Source: Tangfeifania sp.
GTDB taxonomy: Bacteria > Bacteroidota > Bacteroidia > Bacteroidales > Prolixibacteraceae
DNA: 23,524 nt
Assembly (NCBI GenBank): GCA_018400515.1
Contig: JAGYMR010000012.1
Location: 1 to 23,524, forward strand
Direction of reading: 5' to 3'
The first letter of the stretch is position 1. Each line of letters opens with the position of its first letter. The notes under the pieces were generated by a model. It searched no databases and was not told where the DNA came from. It saw only the letters and a list, made by a program, of their open reading frames with translations. A program made the position numbers and the translations under genes. Positions 16,512-23,524 of the stretch are shown one piece after another.

Positions 16512-18071
16512 ATGATGCAAGTGAATTTAATTCAGTTCTTTTTGGCAGGGATGTTATTTCTTACGGGTTGTCAAAAGGAAAACAATGACCCCCCGGGTGA
16601 GAACGGCGAAGCGTATGCACAGTCCATCTCAAAACCCGAGCTGACCGTTTATGAAGCCCCCGGAGGTGCTCCCACCAATTTTAACTATTCAGTGCTTGTC
16701 CGGTATGAGGGCGGAGAATGGATCGATCTGCACGAATACGATGCCGGCGTTGACGGGGGTTTTGACACACAACCGCTGGGGCATATGGCTTTTGTGTATT
16801 TCGATTCAGACTTTTCAAAAAGGATTGATGTGAAAGTGGAAAAGAGGAACGGAAGTGTCAATGATGTCCGGATCCGACCTGAATCTGCCGGGGTTCCGGT
16901 TACAATCAATGAAAATGAGGTTGAATTTTCCTTGACAGAACCAAAGAAACTTTCTGTGGAGTTCAACGGGGATAAACTTAATAATTTGGCCATTTTTGCC
17001 AATGAATTGGAAACCAACATTCCCGACTCGACCGATGCTCATGTCCACTATTTTGGTCCCGGCATTCATAAAATCGGGGAAAACGGAAAAGGTGAACTGT
17101 CGGTAAAAAGTGGTGAGACGGTCTACATTGCCGGCGGAGCCATTGTTTACGGCAGCATAAGGGCGGCAGACCCTTCTTACCAGGTCATCAACGACGTTAC
17201 CATCCGTGGCCGGGGAATCCTTTCGGGCGATATGCGTGAGACACACCCTTACACACACCCCGACCGGGACAATGCCAAAGGAATGATTTACCTTGGTCTG
17301 GTCAATGATGCAACACTCGAGGGGATTATCCTGCACAATACCGTTAAATGGAATGTGCATTTTCATTATTGCAACCGGATAGAAGCCAGGAATTTAAAAA
17401 TTCTGAGCTGGACCATCAATTCCGACGGCATCAATCCTTCAGTTTCCAGCGATATCCTTATCGATGATTGTTTTATCCGGAACCACGATGATTGTGTGTC
17501 GATAAAACTGAGTTGGTTTCAGGGAGCCATCCAACCTCCCGGTGCGAAAAACATAACCATCCGGAACAGCGTATTCTGGGCAGACCACGGGCGGGCAATT
17601 CTTATTGGTCCCGAACTGGCGAGCAGCATGGAAAAAAAGGTTGAAAATGTTACTGTCAAAAATATGGATATCCTTTATACGGAAAATTATTCCAGTGCCA
17701 ATACCGATTGGGCCAAAGGCGTGCTGGCCATCAACGCCGGCGATGATATAACGGTGCATAATGTATTGTATGAAGATATCCGTGTCGATGAATTGGGGGA
17801 AGGCACCAACCTGGTCACAATCAATATGGTAAAAACCCCTTTTAACGCCTCGGAAGGGAAAAGAGTTGAAAATATCCGGTTCAACCGGGTTACCCTGAAT
17901 TCAAAACCCACCATTAATAATTTTATCCATGGCTATAGCGCCGACCGCATTATCAGTGGTGTTTATTTCACCGACCTGATGATCGAAGGGGATTATGTCC
18001 ATTCCCCGGAAGAGGGATACTTTGATATCAACAACTTCACGGAGGACATCGAATTTAATGTAACCGAGTAG
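16512..18071 (+). CDS. GH28/GH49-like right-handed beta-helix glycoside hydrolase, lipoprotein
   Basis: This 519-residue protein is lipidated at Cys20 (GMLFLTGC). An N-terminal beta-sandwich (about 40-175) with GHMAFVYFDSDFSKRIDVKV and a jelly-roll-like end leads into FGPGIHKIGENGKGELSV and SGETVYIAGGAIVYGSI, then a parallel beta-helix (about 195-519). This sandwich-then-helix order resembles GH49 (dextranase/isopullulanase), while the active-site region recalls GH28. It reads NSDGINP (303-309, Asp305), HDDCVSIK (325-332, Asp326-Asp327), and ADHGRAILIG with His359. The GH28 RxK substrate-binding motif is not found at the expected place, where NTDWAKGVLAIN occurs instead. The acidic triad needed for inverting hydrolysis is therefore present, but a galacturonan substrate is doubtful. 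It is likely an endo- or exo-hydrolase on the cell surface or in the periplasm. The neighbouring DUF4038 protein is also a lipoprotein. Confidence 0.82.
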   Translation: MMQVNLIQFFLAGMLFLTGCQKENNDPPGENGEAYAQSISKPELTVYEAPGGAPTNFNYSVLVRYEGGEWIDLHEYDAGVDGGFDTQPLGHMAFVYFDSDFSKRIDVKVEKRNGSVNDVRIRPESAGVPVTINENEVEFSLTEPKKLSVEFNGDKLNNLAIFANELETNIPDSTDAHVHYFGPGIHKIGENGKGELSVKSGETVYIAGGAIVYGSIRAADPSYQVINDVTIRGRGILSGDMRETHPYTHPDRDNAKGMIYLGLVNDATLEGIILHNTVKWNVHFHYCNRIEARNLKILSWTINSDGINPSVSSDILIDDCFIRNHDDCVSIKLSWFQGAIQPPGAKNITIRNSVFWADHGRAILIGPELASSMEKKVENVTVKNMDILYTENYSSANTDWAKGVLAINAGDDITVHNVLYEDIRVDELGEGTNLVTINMVKTPFNASEGKRVENIRFNRVTLNSKPTINNFIHGYSADRIISGVYFTDLMIEGDYVHSPEEGYFDINNFTEDIEFNVTE

Positions 18072-18106
18072 GTGTTTGAAAACACCCTGGCTACTGGTCG
18101 CCGTAA

Positions 18107-18172
18107 CCTGTTTCGTTTTATATTGCAAATGCTGATGACGTTTTTCCCGGCTTGCGGATAAAATGAAACCGG
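18107..18172 (+). ncRNA. Long imperfect hairpin between beta-helix and GH37 genes
   Basis: The left arm (18107-18128) and right arm (18152-18172) pair over about 18 positions counting two G-U pairs in RNA, with two mismatches and one bulged base, around a 23-nt loop. The core is GTTTCGTTTTAT against ATAAAATGAAAC. No T run follows, so it is not a classical terminator. It could be an RNA processing or 3'-stabilising element, a leader structure of the GH37 gene, or the trace of a small mobile repeat. The rest of the 237-bp gap (18072-18308) holds only a 7-bp palindrome (GGTGTTT-GA-AAACACC, 18071-18086) and no clear promoter. Confidence 0.4.
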
Positions 18173-18308
18173 AAGGCAAATATTTCAAAACAGAAAACAG
18201 AGGGGAATGAAAAAGGGCCTCCAGGAGCAGGGCACAAAGATGGAAGGAATGAAGCTCCCATGCCAACAGAGCAGGTGTAAAATTCATGACGAATTATAAA
18301 ACAGAATA

Positions 18309-19652
18309 ATGGACAGACGAAATTTCATTACCAACCTTTCAGTGACGGGCGCGGCCCTCTCTTTTATGCCTCTGCCCGGGGCAGGATGGGACGGAACCCA
18401 TTCAGCAAAAGACCTTCGGGTAAAAAAGGTGCTGGATTATATTCACCAAAACTGGGAAAAATCCATTTACCGGGATGCTCCGGAAAAGCAACCGGACAGA
18501 ACCCATTTGCCCTATCCTTACAGCTCCCCCTCCATCAAAGGAGAGGGCCACTTTATTCAGTTTTTTTACTGGGATACCTATTTTACAAACCTGGGGCTGC
18601 TCCGTTCCGGAAAGGCGGAGCAGGCAAAGAACAACATCAAAAATATTTTATGGTTCATTGAGGAACACGGCTATATGCCCAATTATGCAGGGCTCCATAA
18701 CCGCTCCCAATCCCCCTACTTTCAGTTAATGGTCAGCGACTATTTTGATCACGTCCAAAAGGAGGATGAAGCATTTTTTTTACAATGTGCCAAAGGGGTA
18801 AGGAAAGAGTACCAGTTTTGGATGACCGCCCGGTACAGTTTAAGCGGACTGAACCACTTCGGGCACCACGAAAATAACGAAGGATGCATCCGCTTTTATA
18901 ATGGTCCGCTGGTAACCAGGCTGGGCCTGGATAAAAACATACCGGATGAAGAGAAAATTATCATCGGCGGACACGGTATGGCCGAAGCCGAAAACTGGGA
19001 TTTTTGCCAGCGATACGACCGGCGGGCCATGGATTTTAACGCCGTCGACCTGAATGCCCTGCTCTGGGGATACGAAAAGTTCCTTTCCACGGCAGCAAAG
19101 AAAAGCCATTGGTATTACAGCGATTTATACCTTCAGCGGGCCCGAAAACGGAAAGCATTGATCAATCAATACCTATGGAATGAAGCCCGGGGTTGGTACT
19201 TTGACTATGATTTTGTAAATAAAAAACCATCCGGAATTTATTCCATTTCCGGCATGCAACCCTTATTCATGGGGCTGGCCAGCGAGGAGCAGGCTGCAAA
19301 GATGGTTCAAAACCTCAACCTCTTCGAGAAAGAATATGGCGTTGCAACAACAAAAGAACACGCCGGCTGCCGGCAATATCAATGGGCCTACCCCGTAGTA
19401 TGGCCCCCGATGGTCTATATTACGGTGATGGGACTGGACCGGTATGGATATAAAAAGGAAGCCCAAAGAGTGGCCAGCAAATTCATTGATGTCAACACCC
19501 AACTTTTTCAAAAGCATGGGAAACTTTTTGAGAAAACCGATGCAGAAACCGGCGAATTATCAAATGCGGAATATGATTCCGCTCCGATGATGGGCTGGAC
19601 AGCCGGTGTGTACCTGTCGCTTGCCGAATATTTAAACAGAAATAATTTATGA
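18309..19652 (+). CDS. GH37 (trehalase-fold) glycoside hydrolase with Tat-like leader
   Basis: This 447-residue protein begins MDRRNFITNLSVTGAALSFM, a twin-arginine-like export signal with RRNFI and a hydrophobic stretch. The rest is an (alpha/alpha)6 barrel of trehalase type: HFIQFFYWDTYFTNLGLLRS (81-100), MPNYAGLHNRSQSPYFQLMV (123-142), AENWDFCQRY and QWAYPVVWPP. The general acid equivalent (Asp231 in NWDF) and general base equivalent (Glu421 in NAEYDSAPMMGWTAGV) are both kept. However, trehalase signature 1 (PGGRFxExYxWDxY) has His81 where the substrate-binding Arg is expected. Signature 2 (QWDYPNGWxP) reads QWAYPVVWPP, losing the Asp and Asn. It is also shorter than typical bacterial trehalases (about 520-560 residues). 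An inverting alpha- or beta-exo-glycosidase with non-trehalose specificity is likely. Its TGA stop overlaps the next ATG, so the two genes are translationally coupled. Confidence 0.85.
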   Translation: MDRRNFITNLSVTGAALSFMPLPGAGWDGTHSAKDLRVKKVLDYIHQNWEKSIYRDAPEKQPDRTHLPYPYSSPSIKGEGHFIQFFYWDTYFTNLGLLRSGKAEQAKNNIKNILWFIEEHGYMPNYAGLHNRSQSPYFQLMVSDYFDHVQKEDEAFFLQCAKGVRKEYQFWMTARYSLSGLNHFGHHENNEGCIRFYNGPLVTRLGLDKNIPDEEKIIIGGHGMAEAENWDFCQRYDRRAMDFNAVDLNALLWGYEKFLSTAAKKSHWYYSDLYLQRARKRKALINQYLWNEARGWYFDYDFVNKKPSGIYSISGMQPLFMGLASEEQAAKMVQNLNLFEKEYGVATTKEHAGCRQYQWAYPVVWPPMVYITVMGLDRYGYKKEAQRVASKFIDVNTQLFQKHGKLFEKTDAETGELSNAEYDSAPMMGWTAGVYLSLAEYLNRNNL

Positions 19653-20866
19653 TAAGCAAAAATTTTTTCTTCCTTTTGATTGTTGTGGGCGTTGTTTTTT
19701 CTTCCTGTAAGACAAGTCCGCCGGAAAATGATATTCATAAAGAGGATCCTTCCCGGATCGCGTTTCCTTCAGATAAGTGGGAACGCAACCTCCAGCCGGT
19801 GCTGAAAGGCTTCATGCACGCTTATCAGCCCTGTGTTGTTGAAACCAATGACAGCGAATATCCCTACATGATGTGGTTTTTCGGTTGGATCGAGGATATG
19901 TGCAATTCCGGGTACCCGGGATGCGATGCCATTTATGTGGCACGGTCGAAAGATCTGGAAAACTGGGAAGTGTATTGTAAAGATGGTTCCTGGGATGCCA
20001 GTGAGCAGAATGAAAAATGGCAGCCGGTTCTTCACGGGGATCCGGATAAAGAGAATAAATTTTTCGACAGTTACCATTGCGGCGATCCGTCGGTGGTTTT
20101 AAAAGACGGTACTTACTACATGGCCTACAGTGCCACTTCGGATGTTTTCCCGGAAACAGCGGGGTATAAATATTCGATTATCTGTTGTGTTATGGGCGCC
20201 ACCTCAACGGATGGCATCCACTGGCAAAAAACCGAAAAACCTTTACTGATTGCTGAAGAAGACAGTATTTTTCCGCCGGCACCATCTCCGGACAGGGTGG
20301 GCGATTTTCACCGTCCCTGCCTGCTCTGGAACGATGCGATGGATCAGTGGGACCTCTATTTTGATTATTACCACAGCAATCTTACAGGAGGCATGCCGGT
20401 TAGCCTGGCTGTAAACACGGGTGATTTTATAACCGGCACATTTGAGTTTGTGAATTCGCTCGATCAGCCTTTACTCACCAATTGGCCCAATCCTGAAATG
20501 GTTCGTTTCGATTCGTTGTACTATAGTTTTTCCGATGGTGCGGGCTACCCGGCCTCAGCACCCGCAGGAAAGGAGCCTTCCGGCTGGCAGAGCAGGCAAC
20601 TCATGGTTGCCCGGTCGTATGACGGGCTCGAATGGGAAAAACTGTACACCATTCCCCCGGATCCGGGAATTGATGCCAACCATGTTCCCCAGACTTTTGT
20701 CTGTAACCGTGAAAATAAATGGTGGCTCTATCTGTTTTACTCCACCCAGGTGGGCTGGCGGGACAACGGCATTGATTACAAGCTGTTTAATGAAGGGGAG
20801 GAATACAACTGGTTTTACGATGAGATCCGGTATATGCGCCAGGAGATCACCTTTCTGAATGAATAA
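19649..20866 (+). CDS. Five-bladed beta-propeller glycosidase-like lipoprotein (GH43/GH32/GH130-type)
   Basis: This 405-residue protein is lipidated at Cys20 (GVVFSSC). The body shows propeller-blade patterns of the clan that includes GH43, GH32, GH117 and GH130: AIYVARSKDLENWEVY, YHCGDPSVVLKDGTYYMAYS, GATSTDGIHWQKTEKPLL, FHRPCLLWNDAMDQWDLYF, NPEMVRFDSLYYSFSDG and MVARSYDGLEWEKLYTI. Possible acidic catalytic residues are Asp146 in CGDPS and Glu283 in NPEMV, but no set matches a named family cleanly. Blades carry S-x-D-(G/L)-x-x-W motifs typical of these sugar-binding propellers. The start codon overlaps the stop of the GH37 gene (ATGA), implying coupled translation and perhaps sequential action on the same oligosaccharide. 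It ends 27 bp from the 3' end of the convergent hydrolase gene. Hydrolase or phosphorylase activity cannot be decided here. Confidence 0.75.
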   Translation: MISKNFFFLLIVVGVVFSSCKTSPPENDIHKEDPSRIAFPSDKWERNLQPVLKGFMHAYQPCVVETNDSEYPYMMWFFGWIEDMCNSGYPGCDAIYVARSKDLENWEVYCKDGSWDASEQNEKWQPVLHGDPDKENKFFDSYHCGDPSVVLKDGTYYMAYSATSDVFPETAGYKYSIICCVMGATSTDGIHWQKTEKPLLIAEEDSIFPPAPSPDRVGDFHRPCLLWNDAMDQWDLYFDYYHSNLTGGMPVSLAVNTGDFITGTFEFVNSLDQPLLTNWPNPEMVRFDSLYYSFSDGAGYPASAPAGKEPSGWQSRQLMVARSYDGLEWEKLYTIPPDPGIDANHVPQTFVCNRENKWWLYLFYSTQVGWRDNGIDYKLFNEGEEYNWFYDEIRYMRQEITFLNE

Positions 20867-20877
20867 CCAGCGAAAGG

Positions 20878-20908
20878 ATAACGCCACGCTGTTTTATTCA
20901 AGCGTTAT
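20878..20908. terminator. Possible bidirectional terminator between convergent genes
   Basis: ATAACGC (20878-20884) and GCGTTAT (20902-20908) form a perfect 7-bp inverted repeat in the 27-bp gap between convergent genes, with a T-rich loop segment. The right arm lies inside the last codons of the minus-strand hydrolase, and a competing stem ACGCT/AGCGT is also possible. No clear T tract follows on either strand. Confidence 0.35.
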
Positions 20909-23410
20909 GTTAAACAGCCCTTTTCCAATCTCCCACTGATTGTTGAAGAAACCCGATACAAGGATTCCCTCCAGTCCTTCCCTGATGTAACCGGCATCGA
21001 AAATCAACAGGTCAGGATAGCCGTTGAATCCGGCAAAATAGTTGTTTTTCACCGCCGCCTTCATGCCTTGGAGGCCGGTTCCTGCGACCACACCCACACT
21101 GGCAGTGCCGGAATCAGACCGGGGGTAGATAAAGAAGGAGCCCAGGTCATCGCCATTCAGTATATGATCGCCGAACACAATCTTTCCGTCTTTAATCGCC
21201 ACGGGGACATCGTCCAGGACCAGGTCCCACGCCCGGTTGTTGTCTGCATTGCCATAAAGCACCACATTGCGGTCGGGGTAATGAGCCGGAACAAAATCGC
21301 GGTCGGCAATGACCTCGATGGAACCATTGGCTTTGTACTGGAAAGTTTCTGCATCAAACCTGGCTTTATTTTGATACCACTCCCTTTCTTCGCGGCTTCC
21401 CCCGGTAGCATATACAAAAACCACACGGTTATCAAAAGCATTTTTAAACCCGCCGCTTCTGCCGGGATATTTTTCCGCCGGATCCGGGTCACCCGCTTCC
21501 CACTTCCCCGACTCCTTTATCAGCAGGATATCGGTTTCATCTTCAGGAGCAACAAGCTGACCATCAATAATAATGACCGGTTTTTCATTGAAATCCAGTT
21601 GCGAAAGATGGAGTGTGAGGGCGGCCACATTGTTCGCTTTCCCGGTGATGGTATCCTTTTTCCGGGTAAAATCGACCGATGAGAATTCAAGGGGTTCTTC
21701 CTGCTGACGGATGGTGAGCCAGTAATTTGTTGCAGAGATGCCCGGAAATGCGGTATGAAATTCAATGTGATTGATGTCGTTCCGTTCGGGAATCGACTGC
21801 CATTTAAAAAAACGGAACAGCGGCTCCCAGTCTACACTTTCGTTCCCAAACCAGTGCGATCCGCCCGGATATTCGTAATAGCAAAAATTGGGATGAAAGC
21901 CCCCCAGGGTATCGCGCATCATCCGGGCTTGTTCAACAGGCACCACGGTATCGTCGCTCCCGTGCAGGATATAGACCCCTGACTGAAGGAAATTCCGTTT
22001 CATCCGGAGAGTTCGTGCCCCGTGGGCGCTCCGTTGCAACATTTGGTAGTGCAGGTTTCCCTGCAGGGAGGATCCTCTGCCCCGGCGGGCGTACCCCAGA
22101 ATATCGGGATAGCTGGCGCAGGGAGCAATTGCTGCAAAACGGCCGGGGTAAGTCACCCCGATCTGCCAGGTTCCGTGACCGCCCATGGAGTGGCCGGTAA
22201 GGTAAATTCGCTGTGGATCGGTTTGAAATACTTTTTGGGCTTCAGCGAGTACCTCCATGGCATCCAGGCGTCCCCAGTCCTCCCAGTTAAATCCATAAGG
22301 CCGGCGGTTGGTGGGGGCCACCACATGGCACCAATCCTTTTGGCTATAGGCGCGCGCCTGGTTGCGGGCTTCCACCCCGGCACCGTGAACCGAAAGGACC
22401 AGGGCCTGGTCACTGCCGGTTTGAGTGGAGGGGGCTACGCTGTAGTATTGAACACTTCCGTCAATGTTGCTGACAAAAGTCCGTTCATGGTGGGTGTCTG
22501 CTTCGCGCTGGCTGAGTTCAAAGGAAATCCGGTGAAGTTCCCTGCCATTCCCGTCTGACAATACCAGGGCAGCCTTCACCTTTCCATCTTCCTGTATAAC
22601 AGACGTAGCGGGTATCCGGAATTTCACCTTCCGAACACTCATCTCCATTACCCGGTCCGTTTCATAAGTGGCTGCTTCGCCCGATTCCAGAATGCAACGG
22701 ATCCGCAATCCGCGGAGATCTTTTTCCAGGGTGTTGATAACGCGGACGGCTCCCCACTGTTCTTTTTTTTCTCCGGTGATCAGCGAGGGAACTGTCATAT
22801 CGCGGGTGGTCAGCATCACAGGTTTTGAAGGAGCCACCACCCGGGAGGTCACCCGCCCAAATCGCCCGGGGGTGAAAATAAATTCGTTCAGTCCCTTTTT
22901 CAATTTAAAAGGGACCAGGGTATATCCGAAATCGTAATGATCCCCGGCAATGGGCTTCCCGTTGATGTAGCCCTGGGTATGCCCCCGGGCATCAAGCAGC
23001 AACACCTCCTCCCGGGAAGATTCCAGAAAGGTGTACAAAAAAGATCTCCGGTACTTCCTTCCGCGGAACGAATTTTCTTCGTTGGCTTCCACAGCTTGCC
23101 AGGTATACAAACTGTCCTCTCCCGCATGCATGGGATGCAACAGTTTTCCCTCTTCCGGTTTGATCCATGTTCCATTGGCAAAATGCCATGCGATAATATC
23201 TGTCTCCGGCAGCAGTCCGCGCCCCCGCGAAGCAACAGGCAGGAGAAGGCCCTCCCTGAATACATGAATAACAGCTCCTTCATTGATCTCTTCCACCACT
23301 TCGCGGCCGAAATATTCCACAATATTCCCCTGTTTTTGGGCAAAGGATGTCATACAAACAGCTGAGAGGAACAACGTAACGGAAATCCATTTTTTAAAGC
23401 AGGTGTCCAT
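20894..23410 (-). CDS. Large secreted alpha/beta-hydrolase (esterase / prolyl-oligopeptidase type)
   Basis: Starting at the ATG at 23410, this is an 838-residue protein with a signal peptide at its N-terminus (MDTCFKKWISVTLFLSAVCM...SFAQ). An upstream in-frame TTG at 23446 overlaps the preceding gene's stop and has a GGAGG about 7 nt before it, but it would place 12 extra residues ahead of the leader. The first 300 residues are beta-rich and include a galactose-binding-like part (LLDARGHTQGYINGKPIAG). The hydrolase domain (about 315-540) has the nucleophile Ser408 in TGHSMGGHGTW, Asp487 in HGSDDTVVP and His519 in GGSHWFGN. A C-terminal 290-residue region (NRVVFVYATGG ... RNVVLYGNADNNRAW) resembles the extra domain of some large secreted esterase/peptidase proteins. 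It probably removes acyl esters from the glycan; a peptidase is the alternative. Its upstream neighbour lies 32 bp away on the same strand. Confidence 0.82.
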   Translation of the reverse strand: MDTCFKKWISVTLFLSAVCMTSFAQKQGNIVEYFGREVVEEINEGAVIHVFREGLLLPVASRGRGLLPETDIIAWHFANGTWIKPEEGKLLHPMHAGEDSLYTWQAVEANEENSFRGRKYRRSFLYTFLESSREEVLLLDARGHTQGYINGKPIAGDHYDFGYTLVPFKLKKGLNEFIFTPGRFGRVTSRVVAPSKPVMLTTRDMTVPSLITGEKKEQWGAVRVINTLEKDLRGLRIRCILESGEAATYETDRVMEMSVRKVKFRIPATSVIQEDGKVKAALVLSDGNGRELHRISFELSQREADTHHERTFVSNIDGSVQYYSVAPSTQTGSDQALVLSVHGAGVEARNQARAYSQKDWCHVVAPTNRRPYGFNWEDWGRLDAMEVLAEAQKVFQTDPQRIYLTGHSMGGHGTWQIGVTYPGRFAAIAPCASYPDILGYARRGRGSSLQGNLHYQMLQRSAHGARTLRMKRNFLQSGVYILHGSDDTVVPVEQARMMRDTLGGFHPNFCYYEYPGGSHWFGNESVDWEPLFRFFKWQSIPERNDINHIEFHTAFPGISATNYWLTIRQQEEPLEFSSVDFTRKKDTITGKANNVAALTLHLSQLDFNEKPVIIIDGQLVAPEDETDILLIKESGKWEAGDPDPAEKYPGRSGGFKNAFDNRVVFVYATGGSREEREWYQNKARFDAETFQYKANGSIEVIADRDFVPAHYPDRNVVLYGNADNNRAWDLVLDDVPVAIKDGKIVFGDHILNGDDLGSFFIYPRSDSGTASVGVVAGTGLQGMKAAVKNNYFAGFNGYPDLLIFDAGYIREGLEGILVSGFFNNQWEIGKGLFNITLE

Positions 23411-23429
23411 ATAAAAATTTTTTTGCTCC

Positions 23430-23437
23430 CAAAGATA
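23430..23437 (-). promoter_or_regulatory. Perfect -7-like element upstream of the hydrolase
   Basis: On the minus strand TATCTTTG matches the Bacteroidota -7 consensus TAnnTTTG exactly, 19 bp upstream of the ATG at 23410. No TTTG-like -33 element is at the usual distance. If real, transcription would start downstream of the TTG codon, which supports the ATG as the true start. Confidence 0.3.
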
Positions 23438-23442
23438 AAAAA

Positions 23443-23523
23443 TCAATCGACTTCCTCCGGCCGGGGAAATTTTCGAATGTGCATATACCGCTTATAGGAA
23501 TCAAAGATTCCTTTATCAGGTCC
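23443..23523 (-). CDS. 3' end of an unidentified upstream gene
   Basis: On the minus strand an open frame enters from the window edge and stops at TGA (23445-23443). Its last residues read GPDKGIFDSYKRYMHIRKFP followed by RPEEVD. The lack of stops, the protein-like charged composition and the position directly before the hydrolase suggest a real gene in the same operon. Only 26 residues are visible, too few to name the family. Confidence 0.5.
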   Translation of the reverse strand, partial: GPDKGIFDSYKRYMHIRKFPRPEEVD

Positions 23524-23524
23524 A

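Noticed and set aside
18309..19652. Reading the GH37 gene as an ordinary trehalase
   Set aside because: Both trehalase signatures carry substitutions at substrate-contact positions and the gene sits in a glycan-import locus, so only the family, not the activity, is claimed.
21068..21682. 204-codon open frame antisense to the alpha/beta-hydrolase
   Set aside because: Fully inside the hydrolase gene, no signal or family motif, low-complexity hydrophobic runs typical of shadow frames.
1..23524. CRISPR arrays, tRNA or rRNA genes, transposases or integrases
   Set aside because: I saw no regularly spaced direct repeats, no tRNA-like folds and no transposase or integrase motifs; nearly all sequence is accounted for by the listed genes.

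Overview
The window is a polysaccharide utilization locus (PUL) from a member of the Bacteroidota. Four things support this: an adjacent SusC/SusD-type outer-membrane pair, a one-protein hybrid two-component regulator, several lipoboxes, and a type IX secretion (T9SS) C-terminal sorting domain on one protein. The T9SS signal argues against gut Bacteroides and for an environmental lineage such as Marinilabiliales/Prolixibacteraceae or Cytophagales; that placement is inference. Start codons are mostly preceded by A-rich stretches rather than Shine-Dalgarno sequences, as usual in this phylum.

Layout. Positions 2-1349 (+) hold the 3' end of an aldose 1-epimerase gene (galM) and a complete GH43-type glycosidase. 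Positions 1368-1676 (-) hold a 5'-truncated remnant of a thioredoxin/AhpC-like gene. Positions 1664-5752 (-) encode a 1362-residue hybrid two-component sensor/regulator. A 410-bp divergent intergenic region with two strong inverted repeats follows. Positions 6163-14542 (+) look like one operon: a membrane-anchored GH99/WbsX-like enzyme, SusC, SusD, and a LamG-FN3-FN3-LamG surface protein with a T9SS tail, closed by a rho-independent terminator at 14576-14611. Positions 14785-20866 (+) form a second enzyme block: a DUF5060-DUF4038 lipoprotein related to GH140, a right-handed beta-helix lipoprotein of GH28/GH49 type, a GH37 (trehalase-fold) protein with a Tat-like leader, and a five-bladed-propeller lipoprotein of the GH43/GH32/GH130 kind. 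The last two overlap by four bases. Positions 20894-23523 (-) encode a large alpha/beta-hydrolase (esterase/prolyl-oligopeptidase type) preceded by the 3' end of another gene.

How it fits together (inference). The hybrid regulator senses an oligosaccharide in the periplasm and activates the divergent sus operon. SusC/SusD, helped by the T9SS-exported LamG protein, bind and import the glycan. The lipoproteins attack it at the surface or periplasmic face. The GH43, GH99-like and GH37-like enzymes trim the oligosaccharides, the alpha/beta-hydrolase may remove ester groups, and the epimerase handles the released aldose. No sulfatase, polysaccharide lyase or kinase is visible, so a non-sulfated glycan is most likely. 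Several enzymes depart from the textbook motifs of their families: GH37 signature residues are changed, the GH28 RxK motif is absent, and the WbsX-like protein is anchored in the membrane. The substrate therefore cannot be read off directly and may be one not yet assigned to a PUL.
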